Source: an uncultured Candidatus Saccharibacteria bacterium
GTDB taxonomy: Bacteria; Patescibacteriota; Saccharimonadia; Saccharimonadales; Saccharimonadaceae
Direction: 5' to 3'
Length of the DNA stretch: 17,671 nucleotides
NCBI GenBank assembly: GCA_938017655.1
Contig: CALIJO010000006.1
Coordinates: 1 to 17,671, forward strand
The position numbers and the translations under genes were made by a program. The stretch's first letter is position 1, and every line of letters starts with the position of its first letter. The notes below the pieces were generated by a model, which saw only the letters and a program-made list of their open reading frames with translations, made no database searches and was not told the DNA's origin. Below are positions 1-6,605 of this stretch, in pieces.

Positions 1-72
1 AAGAGCTACCTTATTTTTATGCAAGATTTTGTTGCAAAGGTGCTGAGCTATTACGATTTATTGCATAATTAA
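1..72 (+). CDS. possible C-terminal end of an upstream gene (partial)
   Basis: Frame 1 is open from the window edge to a TAA at 70-72 and would encode about 23 residues (ending in SYYDLLHN). The composition is ordinary for a protein C-terminus, but another plus frame is also open nearly as far, so the reading is uncertain. No function can be assigned. It lies 32 nt before the tRNA-Pro gene and overlaps the candidate -35 of that tRNA, so a real gene would carry the tRNA promoter in its last codons. Confidence 0.4.
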   Translation, partial: KSYLIFMQDFVAKVLSYYDLLHN

Positions 73-89
73 CGGAAATGTGGTAGATT
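61..89 (+). promoter_or_regulatory. candidate promoter of tRNA-Pro
   Basis: TTGCAT (61-66) and TAGATT (84-89) are separated by 17 nt, an acceptable match to -35/-10 hexamers. The predicted transcription start lies about 8-10 nt before the mature tRNA 5' end at 105. Confidence 0.45.
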
Positions 90-104
90 AAAAGGGTAGT
101 GTTT

Positions 105-180
105 CGGGGCGTGGCACAGTTGGTAGCGCGCGGCGTTTGGGACGCTGAGGTCGCAAGTTCGAGTCTTGTCGCCCCGACCA
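105..180 (+). tRNA. tRNA-Pro(UGG)
   Basis: A complete cloverleaf can be folded. The acceptor stem CGGGGCG (105-111) pairs with CGCCCCG (170-176), followed by discriminator A and an encoded CCA (178-180). The anticodon stem CGGCG/CGCTG encloses the loop TTTGGGA, giving anticodon TGG (proline). The T arm contains GTTCGAGTC. The C1-G72 pair and length of 76 nt including CCA fit a bacterial tRNA-Pro. A long hairpin follows 2 nt after the CCA. Confidence 0.95.
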
Positions 181-182
181 TT

Positions 183-225
183 ATGAAAAGAAAAATGATC
201 CTTTGGGGATTATTTTTGTTTTCAT
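183..225 (+). terminator. long hairpin after tRNA-Pro, probable terminator
   Basis: Arms 183-201 and 207-225 pair over 19 positions with one G-U and one G-G mismatch around the loop 202-206. The right arm itself carries the run TTTTTGTTTT after the GGAT core, so the inner part (about 191-217) works as an intrinsic terminator for the tRNA transcript. The outer A/T arms make it nearly symmetrical. Confidence 0.6.
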
Positions 226-238
226 ATGTGTTGAGATA

Positions 239-353
239 ACAAGACGAGAACGCAGTTCGACTGGACGACGAAGTGAGTGAAAAATAAAAGTTTACTTTTA
301 TTTTTTTGAGCGAGGAGTAACAGAAGGATTTTTGTAAAAAATCCTAGTCTTGT
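239..353 (+). other. hairpin-rich non-coding element, possible structured RNA
   Basis: No convincing gene lies between the tRNA-Pro hairpin and the gene at 482. The stretch shows nested pairing. ACAAGAC (239-245) pairs with GTCTTGT (347-353) as a closing stem. Inside are CAGT/ACTG around 253-263, a perfect 11-bp stem 280-290/295-305, and a perfect 9-bp stem 325-333/337-345. A further pair, CGATA/TATCG (364-388), lies outside, and a terminator-like hairpin follows at 393-416. I could not match it to tmRNA, RNase P RNA or another known family. It may be a small RNA, a dispersed palindromic repeat, or a decayed element. A 60-codon minus-strand ORF across it (222-404) looks like a by-product of the repeats. 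Confidence 0.4.
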
Positions 354-392
354 AAGACCTTCACGATAGCAAAAGCTTACCATTATCGTATT

Positions 393-416
393 ACGACTAT
401 TCATATGGTCGTTTTT
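393..416 (+). terminator. intrinsic terminator
   Basis: Stem ACGACTA/TGGTCGT (393-399 and 406-412, one T-G wobble) with loop TTCATA, directly followed by six Ts. It would end a plus-strand transcript from the structured region upstream and insulate the operon that starts at 482. Confidence 0.65.
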
Positions 417-447
417 TGTTTGTAAAATAAAATATATTTAGACTATT

Positions 448-474
448 TTGCAAAGCGTAATAACATAATATAAT
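448..474 (+). promoter_or_regulatory. promoter of the 482-2434 operon, predicted leaderless
   Basis: A perfect TATAAT (469-474) lies 7 nt before the ATG at 482, with TTGCAA at 448-453 as a possible -35 (15-nt spacing, short). Transcription would start at or next to the A of the start codon, leaving no room for a ribosome-binding site. Confidence 0.6.
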
Positions 475-481
475 TCACTAT

Positions 482-721
482 ATGGACGCCATTAAAAATA
501 TTCAGTATTACATTGAAAAAACTATGCTCGAAGATGGGGATTTTTATTCAGCAGTAATACTTTATTTGAATGGGAAAAAAGATGATTATTCTGCACAAAC
601 GGTTTTATGGGAATTAAGTCACTCAAGTGAAAATGGCATGTTTTTTGCTGGGCTCGATTTTGGGGAATTCAAGGCAGCATTGGATACATTAAAGATACCT
701 GGTGGTGCCCATGAAGAATAA
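482..721 (+). CDS. small unknown protein, first gene of ADP-ribosylglycohydrolase operon
   Basis: This 79-aa acidic protein is not recognised. It has no signal peptide or membrane segment. It looks like a compact helical protein with an aromatic-rich N-terminal half (QYYIEKTMLEDGDFY) and a C-terminal GLDFGEFKAALDTLKIPGG segment. The start is set by a -10 box 7 nt upstream, which implies a leaderless message. Its last 11 nt overlap the start of the ADP-ribosylglycohydrolase gene, so the two are probably translationally coupled and may act together. Whether it is a partner, a substrate or a toxin/antitoxin component cannot be told from sequence. Confidence 0.75.
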   Translation: MDAIKNIQYYIEKTMLEDGDFYSAVILYLNGKKDDYSAQTVLWELSHSSENGMFFAGLDFGEFKAALDTLKIPGGAHEE

Positions 722-1706
722 GGCCTACGGTATGATGATTGGCTTGGTGGTTGGTGATATTTTGGGTGCACCAGTTCAGTTTGGAGTAAACAGTCAAGAA
801 ATCCGAGAAAATATTGAAAAATTAAAAGATTTTCATGACAACCATGTATTGCCAAAGGGAGTTTATACCGACGATACATCCATGACTTTATGTTTAGCCG
901 ATAGCTTGATTGAAAAGCAGGGATACGATTCTTATGATGTAATGAAAAAGTATAGCGACTGGGAAGCGCATGGATACAGAAGTTATTTTGATTATGGCTA
1001 CGACGTAGGATCACAAACCGATAACGCAATTTCAGTTTTCGAAAAAAATCCAATTGTAAGAAAAAAATTAAAACGCGAATTCAATGCAGGTAATGGCTCA
1101 ATTATGCGATTAGCACCAACTATTCTTGCGGCAGCAAAGAGGAGTAGCTTAGCAAAAACAGTTGAGTTGGCTTGGATTTCTGGTCGGGAAACTCATTATT
1201 CAGAAGTTGCAGAAATGGGGACAGAGATATTTGCAAATTTTTTATATAGGGCATTGAGATCCAGAAATAAGAAAAAGATCGTTTCCTTAGATAACCTTAC
1301 ATTTACTTCCAAGATATTTGAAGAGTGTTTTCTTGAATTTGAATCGTTATTTTATCCAAGAATAAATTCCAATGGTGAATGCCTAAGAGATCTAGGGGGG
1401 TATATTATAGACTCAATTACGATTGCGATTTGGGGTTTTGTTCATTCCAAAAATTTTGAAGATGGAATGTTGAAGATTTTAATGCTGGGCGGAGACACTG
1501 ATACAAATTGCGCAATTTATGGACAGCTCGCGGGGGCGTATTATGGGCTTAGAAAGATCCCAAAACGATGGGTTAATAATATGGCAATATCAGACGAGGC
1601 TATTATAGAATTAGCGGATAAGTTATTAAAAATGAAATCTTGCCCAATTATCCGAACAAGATTTGAAGAAGATATTTATTTTGAAAATCCAAAAGGAGGC
1701 CTATGA
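711..1706 (+). CDS. ADP-ribosylglycohydrolase (DraG/ARH family)
   Basis: This 331-aa protein removes ADP-ribose from modified targets or breaks down ADP-ribose conjugates, a two-metal (Mg/Mn) hydrolase reaction in the cytoplasm. Family signatures appear in order: N-terminal GLVVGDILGAP (11-21), metal-binding YTDDTSM (52-58), GNGSIMRLAP (127-136), a TH pair at 161-162, and the C-terminal metal motif GGDTDTN (260-266) followed by GQLAGAYYG. All ligands expected for catalysis seem present, and the length is normal for the family. I chose the ATG at 711; a GTG at 702 in the same frame would add three residues. It overlaps the 79-aa gene by 11 nt and the next gene by 4 nt (ATGA), so it is the middle gene of a coupled operon. 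No ADP-ribosyltransferase is visible nearby, so the substrate is unknown. Confidence 0.92.
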   Translation: MKNKAYGMMIGLVVGDILGAPVQFGVNSQEIRENIEKLKDFHDNHVLPKGVYTDDTSMTLCLADSLIEKQGYDSYDVMKKYSDWEAHGYRSYFDYGYDVGSQTDNAISVFEKNPIVRKKLKREFNAGNGSIMRLAPTILAAAKRSSLAKTVELAWISGRETHYSEVAEMGTEIFANFLYRALRSRNKKKIVSLDNLTFTSKIFEECFLEFESLFYPRINSNGECLRDLGGYIIDSITIAIWGFVHSKNFEDGMLKILMLGGDTDTNCAIYGQLAGAYYGLRKIPKRWVNNMAISDEAIIELADKLLKMKSCPIIRTRFEEDIYFENPKGGL

Positions 1707-2434
1707 AAAAGCGAACTAAGCAGACTCTGGAAGAAAAACTTCTTAACCTTAAGCAAGAGTTAAAGGTATCAGTTGCGCCCTATCATGATCAAAGTTTTAC
1801 CCTTACTTACGACCTCGAGATGCCTAGTCAGACAAAAATGGCAGGGGAATTTTTAAGCGTTTTAGGAAAGTATTGTTCAAAAACAAAGAGTGAAAATTTG
1901 TTAAAGTTAATGAGGCGGAAAAAGCAGTTATCCGTAAATGAAGTCCTGAGAGCGGTTAGCTTTAATGGTCATGTTCCATACTATAGCGCAAATGATGATT
2001 TTGAGAATTTCCATAATTTTGTTACACGGTATTTGATAGAAAGTGGCTGGTTGATCGATTTTCCAAAGATTATTTTAAGAGTTCGAGGTATTGCAATGTT
2101 AAGGTTGAGTATCTTTAAGTATATTTTAAGAAATTGGAACTGGATTATAGCTATTTATGATTTTAGAGTATTAGAAGAACTTGCAATTCATTATGGACAG
2201 GTTTCCTTAAAAAATTCTGCTATCGAAGAAGATGCATTGAGACAAGAATTTATTAGAAAAGTCTTAAAGCAAGAAATCGCAGAGCTGGAGCAAAAACTTG
2301 AAGAAAACATCTTAAAAATCATAGGCAGTAGTGAACAAAATGATTTTTTCATAAAAAATAAGCTGACTACGAAAAATGGTCGCATAGTTAATAGAAGTAG
2401 TTGCAAAAAAGCGAAGAATATGACGCGTAAGTAG
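1703..2434 (+). CDS. unknown protein with C-terminal coiled coil, third gene of operon
   Basis: The product (243 aa) is basic and not recognised. It starts inside the stop codon of the ADP-ribosylglycohydrolase (ATGA overlap) behind a strong Shine-Dalgarno sequence, AAAGGAGG, 4 nt upstream. An N-terminal charged helix (residues about 5-22) precedes a mixed region. A moderately hydrophobic stretch GIAMLRLSIFKYILRNWNWI (about 129-148) could be buried helix or membrane-associated. Residues about 185-212 (QEFIRKVLKQEIAELEQKLE) form a coiled-coil-like segment, and the tail is Lys/Arg-rich. The coupling suggests it works with the hydrolase, perhaps as target or regulator, but that is inference. Confidence 0.75.
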   Translation: MKKRTKQTLEEKLLNLKQELKVSVAPYHDQSFTLTYDLEMPSQTKMAGEFLSVLGKYCSKTKSENLLKLMRRKKQLSVNEVLRAVSFNGHVPYYSANDDFENFHNFVTRYLIESGWLIDFPKIILRVRGIAMLRLSIFKYILRNWNWIIAIYDFRVLEELAIHYGQVSLKNSAIEEDALRQEFIRKVLKQEIAELEQKLEENILKIIGSSEQNDFFIKNKLTTKNGRIVNRSSCKKAKNMTRK

Positions 2435-2464
2435 CAAATTAAATCTTACGAAAAAATAAAATTT

Positions 2465-2995
2465 TTAGAATTTAAGCTCATGTAGCTCATCCAGATTTAT
2501 CCCACGTTCCAAAAATAGCGATTGTATGTCTGTAGTCACAATGTCTTCCTCATCAAAACCTAAAAACTCTGCGCAGGTTTTTACATCCTCAACTTTTTCA
2601 GATTCGATTTCGAGAAGATAGCCGAGCTTTGGCCAATGGTCAATCGAGATTTTAGAGTCACCTAATAGGAATTCATCCCTGGTATTTTCTTGATAGGTTT
2701 TATGCGACAGACCGAGTTTTTCGAGGATTATCAAAGCTTCATCAAAATCATTTACGGTAACCTCCCATTCATTAGTGCCAGAAAGCGAGTCATCGACAAT
2801 CTCTTTTACGGTCAAAGTCGTTTTCTTACCATCTGTTCGGAGTCTTCCCCAACGGGCGTTGGATTTTGGAATTGAATCGAAAGTGTATCTTTTGAAATTA
2901 TAGAATCCTAGTGGCTTGGCGTTTAATTCTAAGAGTTTATTTTTGGTTTCTTCTGGATTAATATTGATGATTCTACCTTCAATTTCTACGCCCAT
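2465..2995 (-). CDS. CYTH-domain protein (class IV adenylate cyclase / triphosphate tunnel enzyme-like)
   Basis: The 176-aa protein fits the CYTH superfamily of triphosphate tunnel metalloenzymes (CyaB-type cyclases, thiamine-triphosphatases, inorganic triphosphatases). It opens with an ExE strand (VEIEGRI, residues 3-9), where many relatives have ExExK; here the third charged position is Arg. RWGRLRTDG, the Lys-rich strand KKTTLTVKE, NEWEVTV, and a late ISIDHWPKLGYLLEIE segment supply the alternating acidic and basic tunnel residues expected on successive strands. ATG at 2995 is preceded by AAAGGAG. The exact substrate (ATP, thiamine triphosphate, tripolyphosphate) cannot be read from sequence. 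It converges on the ADP-ribosylglycohydrolase operon with 30 nt between stops. Confidence 0.82.
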   Translation of the reverse strand: MGVEIEGRIININPEETKNKLLELNAKPLGFYNFKRYTFDSIPKSNARWGRLRTDGKKTTLTVKEIVDDSLSGTNEWEVTVNDFDEALIILEKLGLSHKTYQENTRDEFLLGDSKISIDHWPKLGYLLEIESEKVEDVKTCAEFLGFDEEDIVTTDIQSLFLERGINLDELHELKF

Positions 2996-3016
2996 AATTA
3001 CTCCTTTTATAGATTT

Positions 3017-3043
3017 AGTATATCATCGATACACTGATGTAAA
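3017..3043 (-). promoter_or_regulatory. candidate promoter of the CYTH gene
   Basis: On the minus strand, TTTACA (3043-3038) and TATACT (3022-3017) lie 15 nt apart upstream of the AAAGGAG site. Spacing is short, so this is a moderate match. Confidence 0.35.
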
Positions 3044-3076
3044 TTATTTTCTATTTTGAGATTTTCAAAAAAATTG

Positions 3077-3745
3077 CTAGGTACAATAAATAATTGCGAG
3101 AGTTTCGGCGACACGGAAACTAGCGACTTTGGCTTGATGGGATTTTAGCCATTCATCGACAGCACGAGCGGAACCTGGTAGCTCCGGATTATTATAATCA
3201 TGCACAATAATTACGCCACCTTGCGACATTTTGTCAGTGACGAGATGTAGGCTAGTTTTGATGGATTGGTATAAATCGCCGTCCAGAAAGGCATAGGAAA
3301 TTTTTTCCGGTATATCATATATGATATCAAGATCATCAAAAAAGGCTTTCTTGATTTTAGGAAGTTTAAGTCCCATTTTCTTGAATTTTTCAATAACTTC
3401 GCGTTTAGTGACAAGTAGTTCACCAGCCTGAAAAGCATCACCAGCTGCCGAATTATCTTCGCGGGTTTTAGCGGGAAGCCCTTCAAAAGAATCGTAGAGC
3501 CAGAGTGTTTTTTGATCGGTCGAGGGAATGTGATTTTCTGATTGGAGGGTGCCACCACGCCCCATCGATTCTAAAAGTTTTTGATAAAGTACAGAGGTGT
3601 CCGCCTTATAGCAACCAAATTCTACGACGTCACCCGGCACATTATAATTTAGGATTTTAGTGAGTTCCTGCAAAAGAATTTCCGTTTCACGCGCGGTGAC
3701 TTGCTGCATGTAATCCTGATTTTTGGAAAAATTTTTCGCTTTCAT
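3077..3745 (-). CDS. SAM-dependent O-methyltransferase, TylF/MycF-like family
   Basis: This 222-aa soluble protein matches the TylF/macrocin-O-methyltransferase family, which transfers a methyl group from S-adenosylmethionine to sugar hydroxyls and related substrates. Visible motifs are the SAM-binding VVEFGCYKADTS (40-51), LWLYDSFEGLP (81-91) with the acidic ribose-binding region, the metal/catalytic strand YAFLDGDLY (151-159), and GGVIIVHDYNNPELPGSARAVDEWL (176-200). In members outside antibiotic clusters these enzymes usually modify surface polysaccharide sugars. No glycosyltransferase lies next to it here, so the substrate is unknown. No clear Shine-Dalgarno site precedes the ATG; a TAAAAT at 3762-3757 is 11 nt upstream, so it may have its own near-leaderless start or be read from the membrane-protein gene 48 nt upstream. 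Confidence 0.85.
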   Translation of the reverse strand: MKAKNFSKNQDYMQQVTARETEILLQELTKILNYNVPGDVVEFGCYKADTSVLYQKLLESMGRGGTLQSENHIPSTDQKTLWLYDSFEGLPAKTREDNSAAGDAFQAGELLVTKREVIEKFKKMGLKLPKIKKAFFDDLDIIYDIPEKISYAFLDGDLYQSIKTSLHLVTDKMSQGGVIIVHDYNNPELPGSARAVDEWLKSHQAKVASFRVAETLAIIYCT

Positions 3746-3793
3746 TTGATGAATTTATTTTAGATTTTTCGACTAAGTTTTAGTTAAAGAAAA

Positions 3794-4453
3794 TTACTTT
3801 TTGCGTAAGAAAAAGGCGCAAATTGTACCGCTGATGCCAGCAGAAATTATATCACCCATGGTATCGCTGACACCCGGAGCATTGAGTTCCTGCATATTAC
3901 CACCACAAAGTTGATCATAAGAAAATTCAAAACATTCCCAGGCGGCCGCGATAAAGAAAACAAAAGAAACAATGAAGAGAAAAGCGAATGCGGTGGAATA
4001 TTTTTTAACTTTTATCTCGGAAGTACGTGAGGTGGAAGACGATTTTACGGTAGAATCCTTACCCTCGTAGACATTATCGAGAATTTCTTTGGCGAGAAAG
4101 GCGGAAAATACACCAGACAATGTGTGGGCAATTTTATCATAACTTGGATAACCGAAAATAATTAGGTTTTTATACCAAGCGAGATCGATGCCAAAGACCA
4201 TGGCGATAACCAAGAAGAGGCTGTAAGCAAGACGAAGCTTGGTGGAGGTATGAAGATTAATTTTTGCAATTAAATCTGGGACGAACGGCAAGATGATTGT
4301 CACGAGATAACTTGACAATCTATGCCAGATCACGGGATTAATAAAATGCATGATAGTGAATGCGATACCGGAAAAAGCAATCAATAACTTAATGATTAGA
4401 TTTAACCTAGCTAAATTAGAATTTTTTTGGAATTGTTTAATAAATTTTTTCAT
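3794..4453 (-). CDS. multi-pass membrane protein, YjdF/DUF2238-like
   Basis: From the ATG at 4453 the protein has 219 aa and about six membrane segments (roughly 18-38, 48-66, 73-93, 107-122, 153-173, 196-216). A polar Ser/Thr/Lys loop sits at 128-151. Conserved polar residues within or beside segments are DKIAH (106-110), AAWECFE (170-176) and DTMGDIISAG (197-206). This D..H / WE..E / DT..D pattern resembles the uncharacterised YjdF (DUF2238) inner-membrane family. I chose the MKKF start because an upstream in-frame ATG (4507) would place the start inside the GC-rich terminator. Function unknown; it may share a transcript with the methyltransferase. Confidence 0.75.
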   Translation of the reverse strand: MKKFIKQFQKNSNLARLNLIIKLLIAFSGIAFTIMHFINPVIWHRLSSYLVTIILPFVPDLIAKINLHTSTKLRLAYSLFLVIAMVFGIDLAWYKNLIIFGYPSYDKIAHTLSGVFSAFLAKEILDNVYEGKDSTVKSSSTSRTSEIKVKKYSTAFAFLFIVSFVFFIAAAWECFEFSYDQLCGGNMQELNAPGVSDTMGDIISAGISGTICAFFLRKK

Positions 4454-4480
4454 AATGAACTCTTTAATTTGCTTTATTTT

Positions 4481-4492
4481 AACATATATGTT
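4481..4492. promoter_or_regulatory. 12-bp perfect palindrome upstream of membrane protein gene
   Basis: AACATATATGTT lies 27 nt upstream of the start at 4453, between the dnaK terminator and the gene. It may be an operator or a chance AT-rich palindrome; no factor can be named. Confidence 0.3.
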
Positions 4493-4498
4493 GTAAAT

Positions 4499-4528
4499 AC
4501 AGAACACCCCGCCGGGGCGGGGTGCTGT
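4499..4528 (-). terminator. GC-rich hairpin after dnaK, probable terminator
   Basis: CACCCCGCC (4505-4513) and GGCGGGGTG (4516-4524) pair perfectly. ACAG/CTGT (4499-4502/4525-4528) extends the stem beyond a 2-nt bulge. It is by far the most GC-rich stretch nearby and lies 42 nt after the dnaK stop. The following minus-strand sequence (TATTTAC) has only a weak T tract, so termination may be partial. Confidence 0.6.
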
Positions 4529-4569
4529 TTAGTGCCTTAAATATTCAGAGATTTGAGAATTTAGCAGTC

Positions 4570-6453
4570 TTATTTGTCGACAACTTCACCTTCGACTGGT
4601 TCATCTGGGTTGGTTTTGCCAGCTTCTGGGTTAGCTTGGTTGGCAGAGTTAGCTTGGTAAAGTTTGGCACCGATTGGCATTACTTTATTAGCTAATTCTT
4701 TAGCCGCTTCTTCATATTTGGAAGCTTCGGCATTAGTGTCTTTTAGAACTTCCTTAGCTTCTTCGACTGCCTTCTTGATGGTTTCTTTATCTTCATCAGA
4801 GATTTTATCCTTGAACTCATCAGGCATTTTTTCGTATTGATAGATAGCTTGTTCTAGGTGATTCTTAGCATCGATAGCTTCGCGCTTTTTCTTATCTTCA
4901 TCAGCGTGGAGCTCAGCGTCTTTTTGAGCTTTTTCAATATCTTCTTTAGACATGTTGCCAGAGTTTTGAATAGTAATACTCTGTTCCTTGCCAGTTCCCT
5001 TATCACGAGCAGTAACATTTAGAATACCGTTAGCGTCGATATTGAAGGTAACTTCAATCTGAGGAACACCACGTGGAGCTGGAGCAATACCGTCGAGTAC
5101 GAAACGACCGAGAGATTTGTTGTCGGAAGCCATTTCGCGCTCACCCTGCAAAACGTGAATTTCTACCTGTGGCTGATTATCAGCAGCGGTGGAGAAAGTC
5201 TCAGACTTAGAGGTAGGAATCGTAGTATTGCGGTCAATAAGCTTGGTGGAGACGCCGCCCATAGTCTCAATGCCGAGAGAAAGTGGAGTGACATCGAGCA
5301 AGAGAACATCCTTCACATCACCCTGAAGTACACCACCTTGAATAGCAGCCCCGACAGCCACGACCTCATCTGGGTTAACACCTTGCATAGGTTCTTTACC
5401 GAAGAGTTCCTTAACTTTTTCGACCACAGCTGGCATACGGGTCATACCACCAACCATCACCACTTCATTGATATCGCTAGTGGAAAGCTTGGCATCCTTT
5501 AGAGCCTTGTGAACTGGGTCAGCGAGACGTTCGATGAGTGGAGAGACTAATTCTTCCATCTTTGAGCGGGTCAAAGTGTATTCAAAATGTTTTGGACCAT
5601 CAGCGTCGGCAGAGAGGAATGGAAGGTTAATTTCGGTTTCCTTAGCGGAAGAAAGTTCCTTCTTGGCTTTTTCAGCTTCATCCTTAATACGTTGCATGGC
5701 AGCAGCGTCTTTTTTGACATCGATACCAGATTCTTCTTTGAATTTATCACAAAGGAAGTTGACGATAAGGTTGTCAAAGTCTTCACCACCAAGGTGAGTA
5801 TCACCGTTAGTAGAAAGCACTTCGAAAACACCGTCACCTAATTCTAGGATGGAAACATCGAAGGTACCACCACCAAGGTCAAAGACCACGATTTTCTCTT
5901 CGCTCTTCTTTTCTAGACCATAAGCGAGAGCGGCGGCAGTAGGCTCATTAATAATACGTTTAACTTCAAGACCAGCAATCTTACCAGCATCTTTAGTAGC
6001 TTGGCGCTGAGAGTCATCGAAGTAGGCAGGAACGGTAATGATAGCTTCAGTAACTTTTTCACCAAGGAAGGCCTCAGCATCAGCCTTGATCTTGGAAAGA
6101 ATCATGGCAGAGATTTCTTCTGGGGTGTATTCCTTGCCATCCATTTCAACAGCGACACCGTTACCTTTTTTAACAATCTTGTATGGCATAATGTCGAGAT
6201 CGCGTTGAACTTCTTTATCATCAAACTTACGACCAATCAAACGCTTAATACCATAGATGGTGTTCTTTGGGTTAGTAACACGTTGACGTTGGGCAACTTT
6301 ACCAACGAGGCGATCACCTTTTTTAGTCACAGCCACAACAGATGGGGTGGTACGATCACCTTCAGCATTGGTAATAACTTCCGGCTTTCCGGCTACCATG
6401 TAGGCGAAAGCGGAGTTAGTTGTACCAAGGTCAATACCAATAATTTTACTCAT
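4570..6453 (-). CDS. dnaK: molecular chaperone DnaK (Hsp70)
   Basis: The ATP-driven chaperone binds and releases unfolded polypeptides in the cytosol, working with DnaJ and GrpE. The 627-aa length and collinear motifs are typical: phosphate loop [10 protein letters not shown] (5-14), [12 protein letters not shown], the second phosphate loop [13 protein letters not shown], the interdomain linker/substrate-domain start [19 protein letters not shown], a helical lid, and a C-terminus ending GEVVDK. The start has AAGGAG 7 nt upstream. The promoter carries a CIRCE operator, so repression by HrcA with release on heat or folding stress is expected. No grpE, dnaJ or hrcA is adjacent in this window, so the gene stands alone. 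Confidence 0.98.
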   Translation of the reverse strand: MSKIIGIDLGTTNSAFAYMVAGKPEVITNAEGDRTTPSVVAVTKKGDRLVGKVAQRQRVTNPKNTIYGIKRLIGRKFDDKEVQRDLDIMPYKIVKKGNGVAVEMDGKEYTPEEISAMILSKIKADAEAFLGEKVTEAIITVPAYFDDSQRQATKDAGKIAGLEVKRIINEPTAAALAYGLEKKSEEKIVVFDLGGGTFDVSILELGDGVFEVLSTNGDTHLGGEDFDNLIVNFLCDKFKEESGIDVKKDAAAMQRIKDEAEKAKKELSSAKETEINLPFLSADADGPKHFEYTLTRSKMEELVSPLIERLADPVHKALKDAKLSTSDINEVVMVGGMTRMPAVVEKVKELFGKEPMQGVNPDEVVAVGAAIQGGVLQGDVKDVLLLDVTPLSLGIETMGGVSTKLIDRNTTIPTSKSETFSTAADNQPQVEIHVLQGEREMASDNKSLGRFVLDGIAPAPRGVPQIEVTFNIDANGILNVTARDKGTGKEQSITIQNSGNMSKEDIEKAQKDAELHADEDKKKREAIDAKNHLEQAIYQYEKMPDEFKDKISDEDKETIKKAVEEAKEVLKDTNAEASKYEEAAKELANKVMPIGAKLYQANSANQANPEAGKTNPDEPVEGEVVDK

Positions 6454-6511
6454 AAATACTCCTTGTTTATTATTTTTGGCACTTTAGCGATTATTCTGCT
6501 AATTTGTCTTA

Positions 6512-6540
6512 AGTATAGCTAATTAGCACTCTAATGTCAA
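6512..6540 (-). promoter_or_regulatory. dnaK promoter (consensus sigma-70 type)
   Basis: On the minus strand TTGACA (6540-6535) and TATACT (6517-6512) are separated by exactly 17 nt. Transcription would start near 6505, leaving a leader of about 50 nt with a good ribosome-binding site. The spacer contains the inner arm of the CIRCE operator. Confidence 0.88.
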
Positions 6541-6549
6541 GACTGCTAA
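6523..6549. promoter_or_regulatory. CIRCE operator (HrcA binding site)
   Basis: TTAGCACTC (6523-6531), nine spacer bases, then GACTGCTAA (6541-6549). The known CIRCE consensus is TTAGCACTC-N9-GAGTGCTAA, so only one base differs. It covers the -35 element and spacer of the dnaK promoter, an ideal position for repression. Confidence 0.92.
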
Positions 6550-6605
6550 TTATTAAATTAACAGGGGTGGATGAGAAAAATTAAAAAGATTTTTGAGATT
6601 TTTGC

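Noticed and set aside
222..404. 60-codon minus-strand ORF after tRNA-Pro
   Set aside because: It lies wholly across hairpin arms and A/T repeats and has a biased Leu/Phe/Val composition from the inverted repeats, with no ribosome-binding site.
619..1053. 144-codon minus-strand ORF opposite the ADP-ribosylglycohydrolase
   Set aside because: The plus strand encodes a clear enzyme with conserved motifs; the antisense frame shows none.
2426..2450. CGTAAG/CTTACG hairpin between convergent genes as a terminator
   Set aside because: Stem of only 6 bp with a 13-nt loop, and no T tract on the correct side of it in either direction.
6001..6522. 173-codon plus-strand ORF antisense to dnaK
   Set aside because: It is a shadow of the highly biased dnaK codons on the opposite strand and runs through the CIRCE/promoter region.
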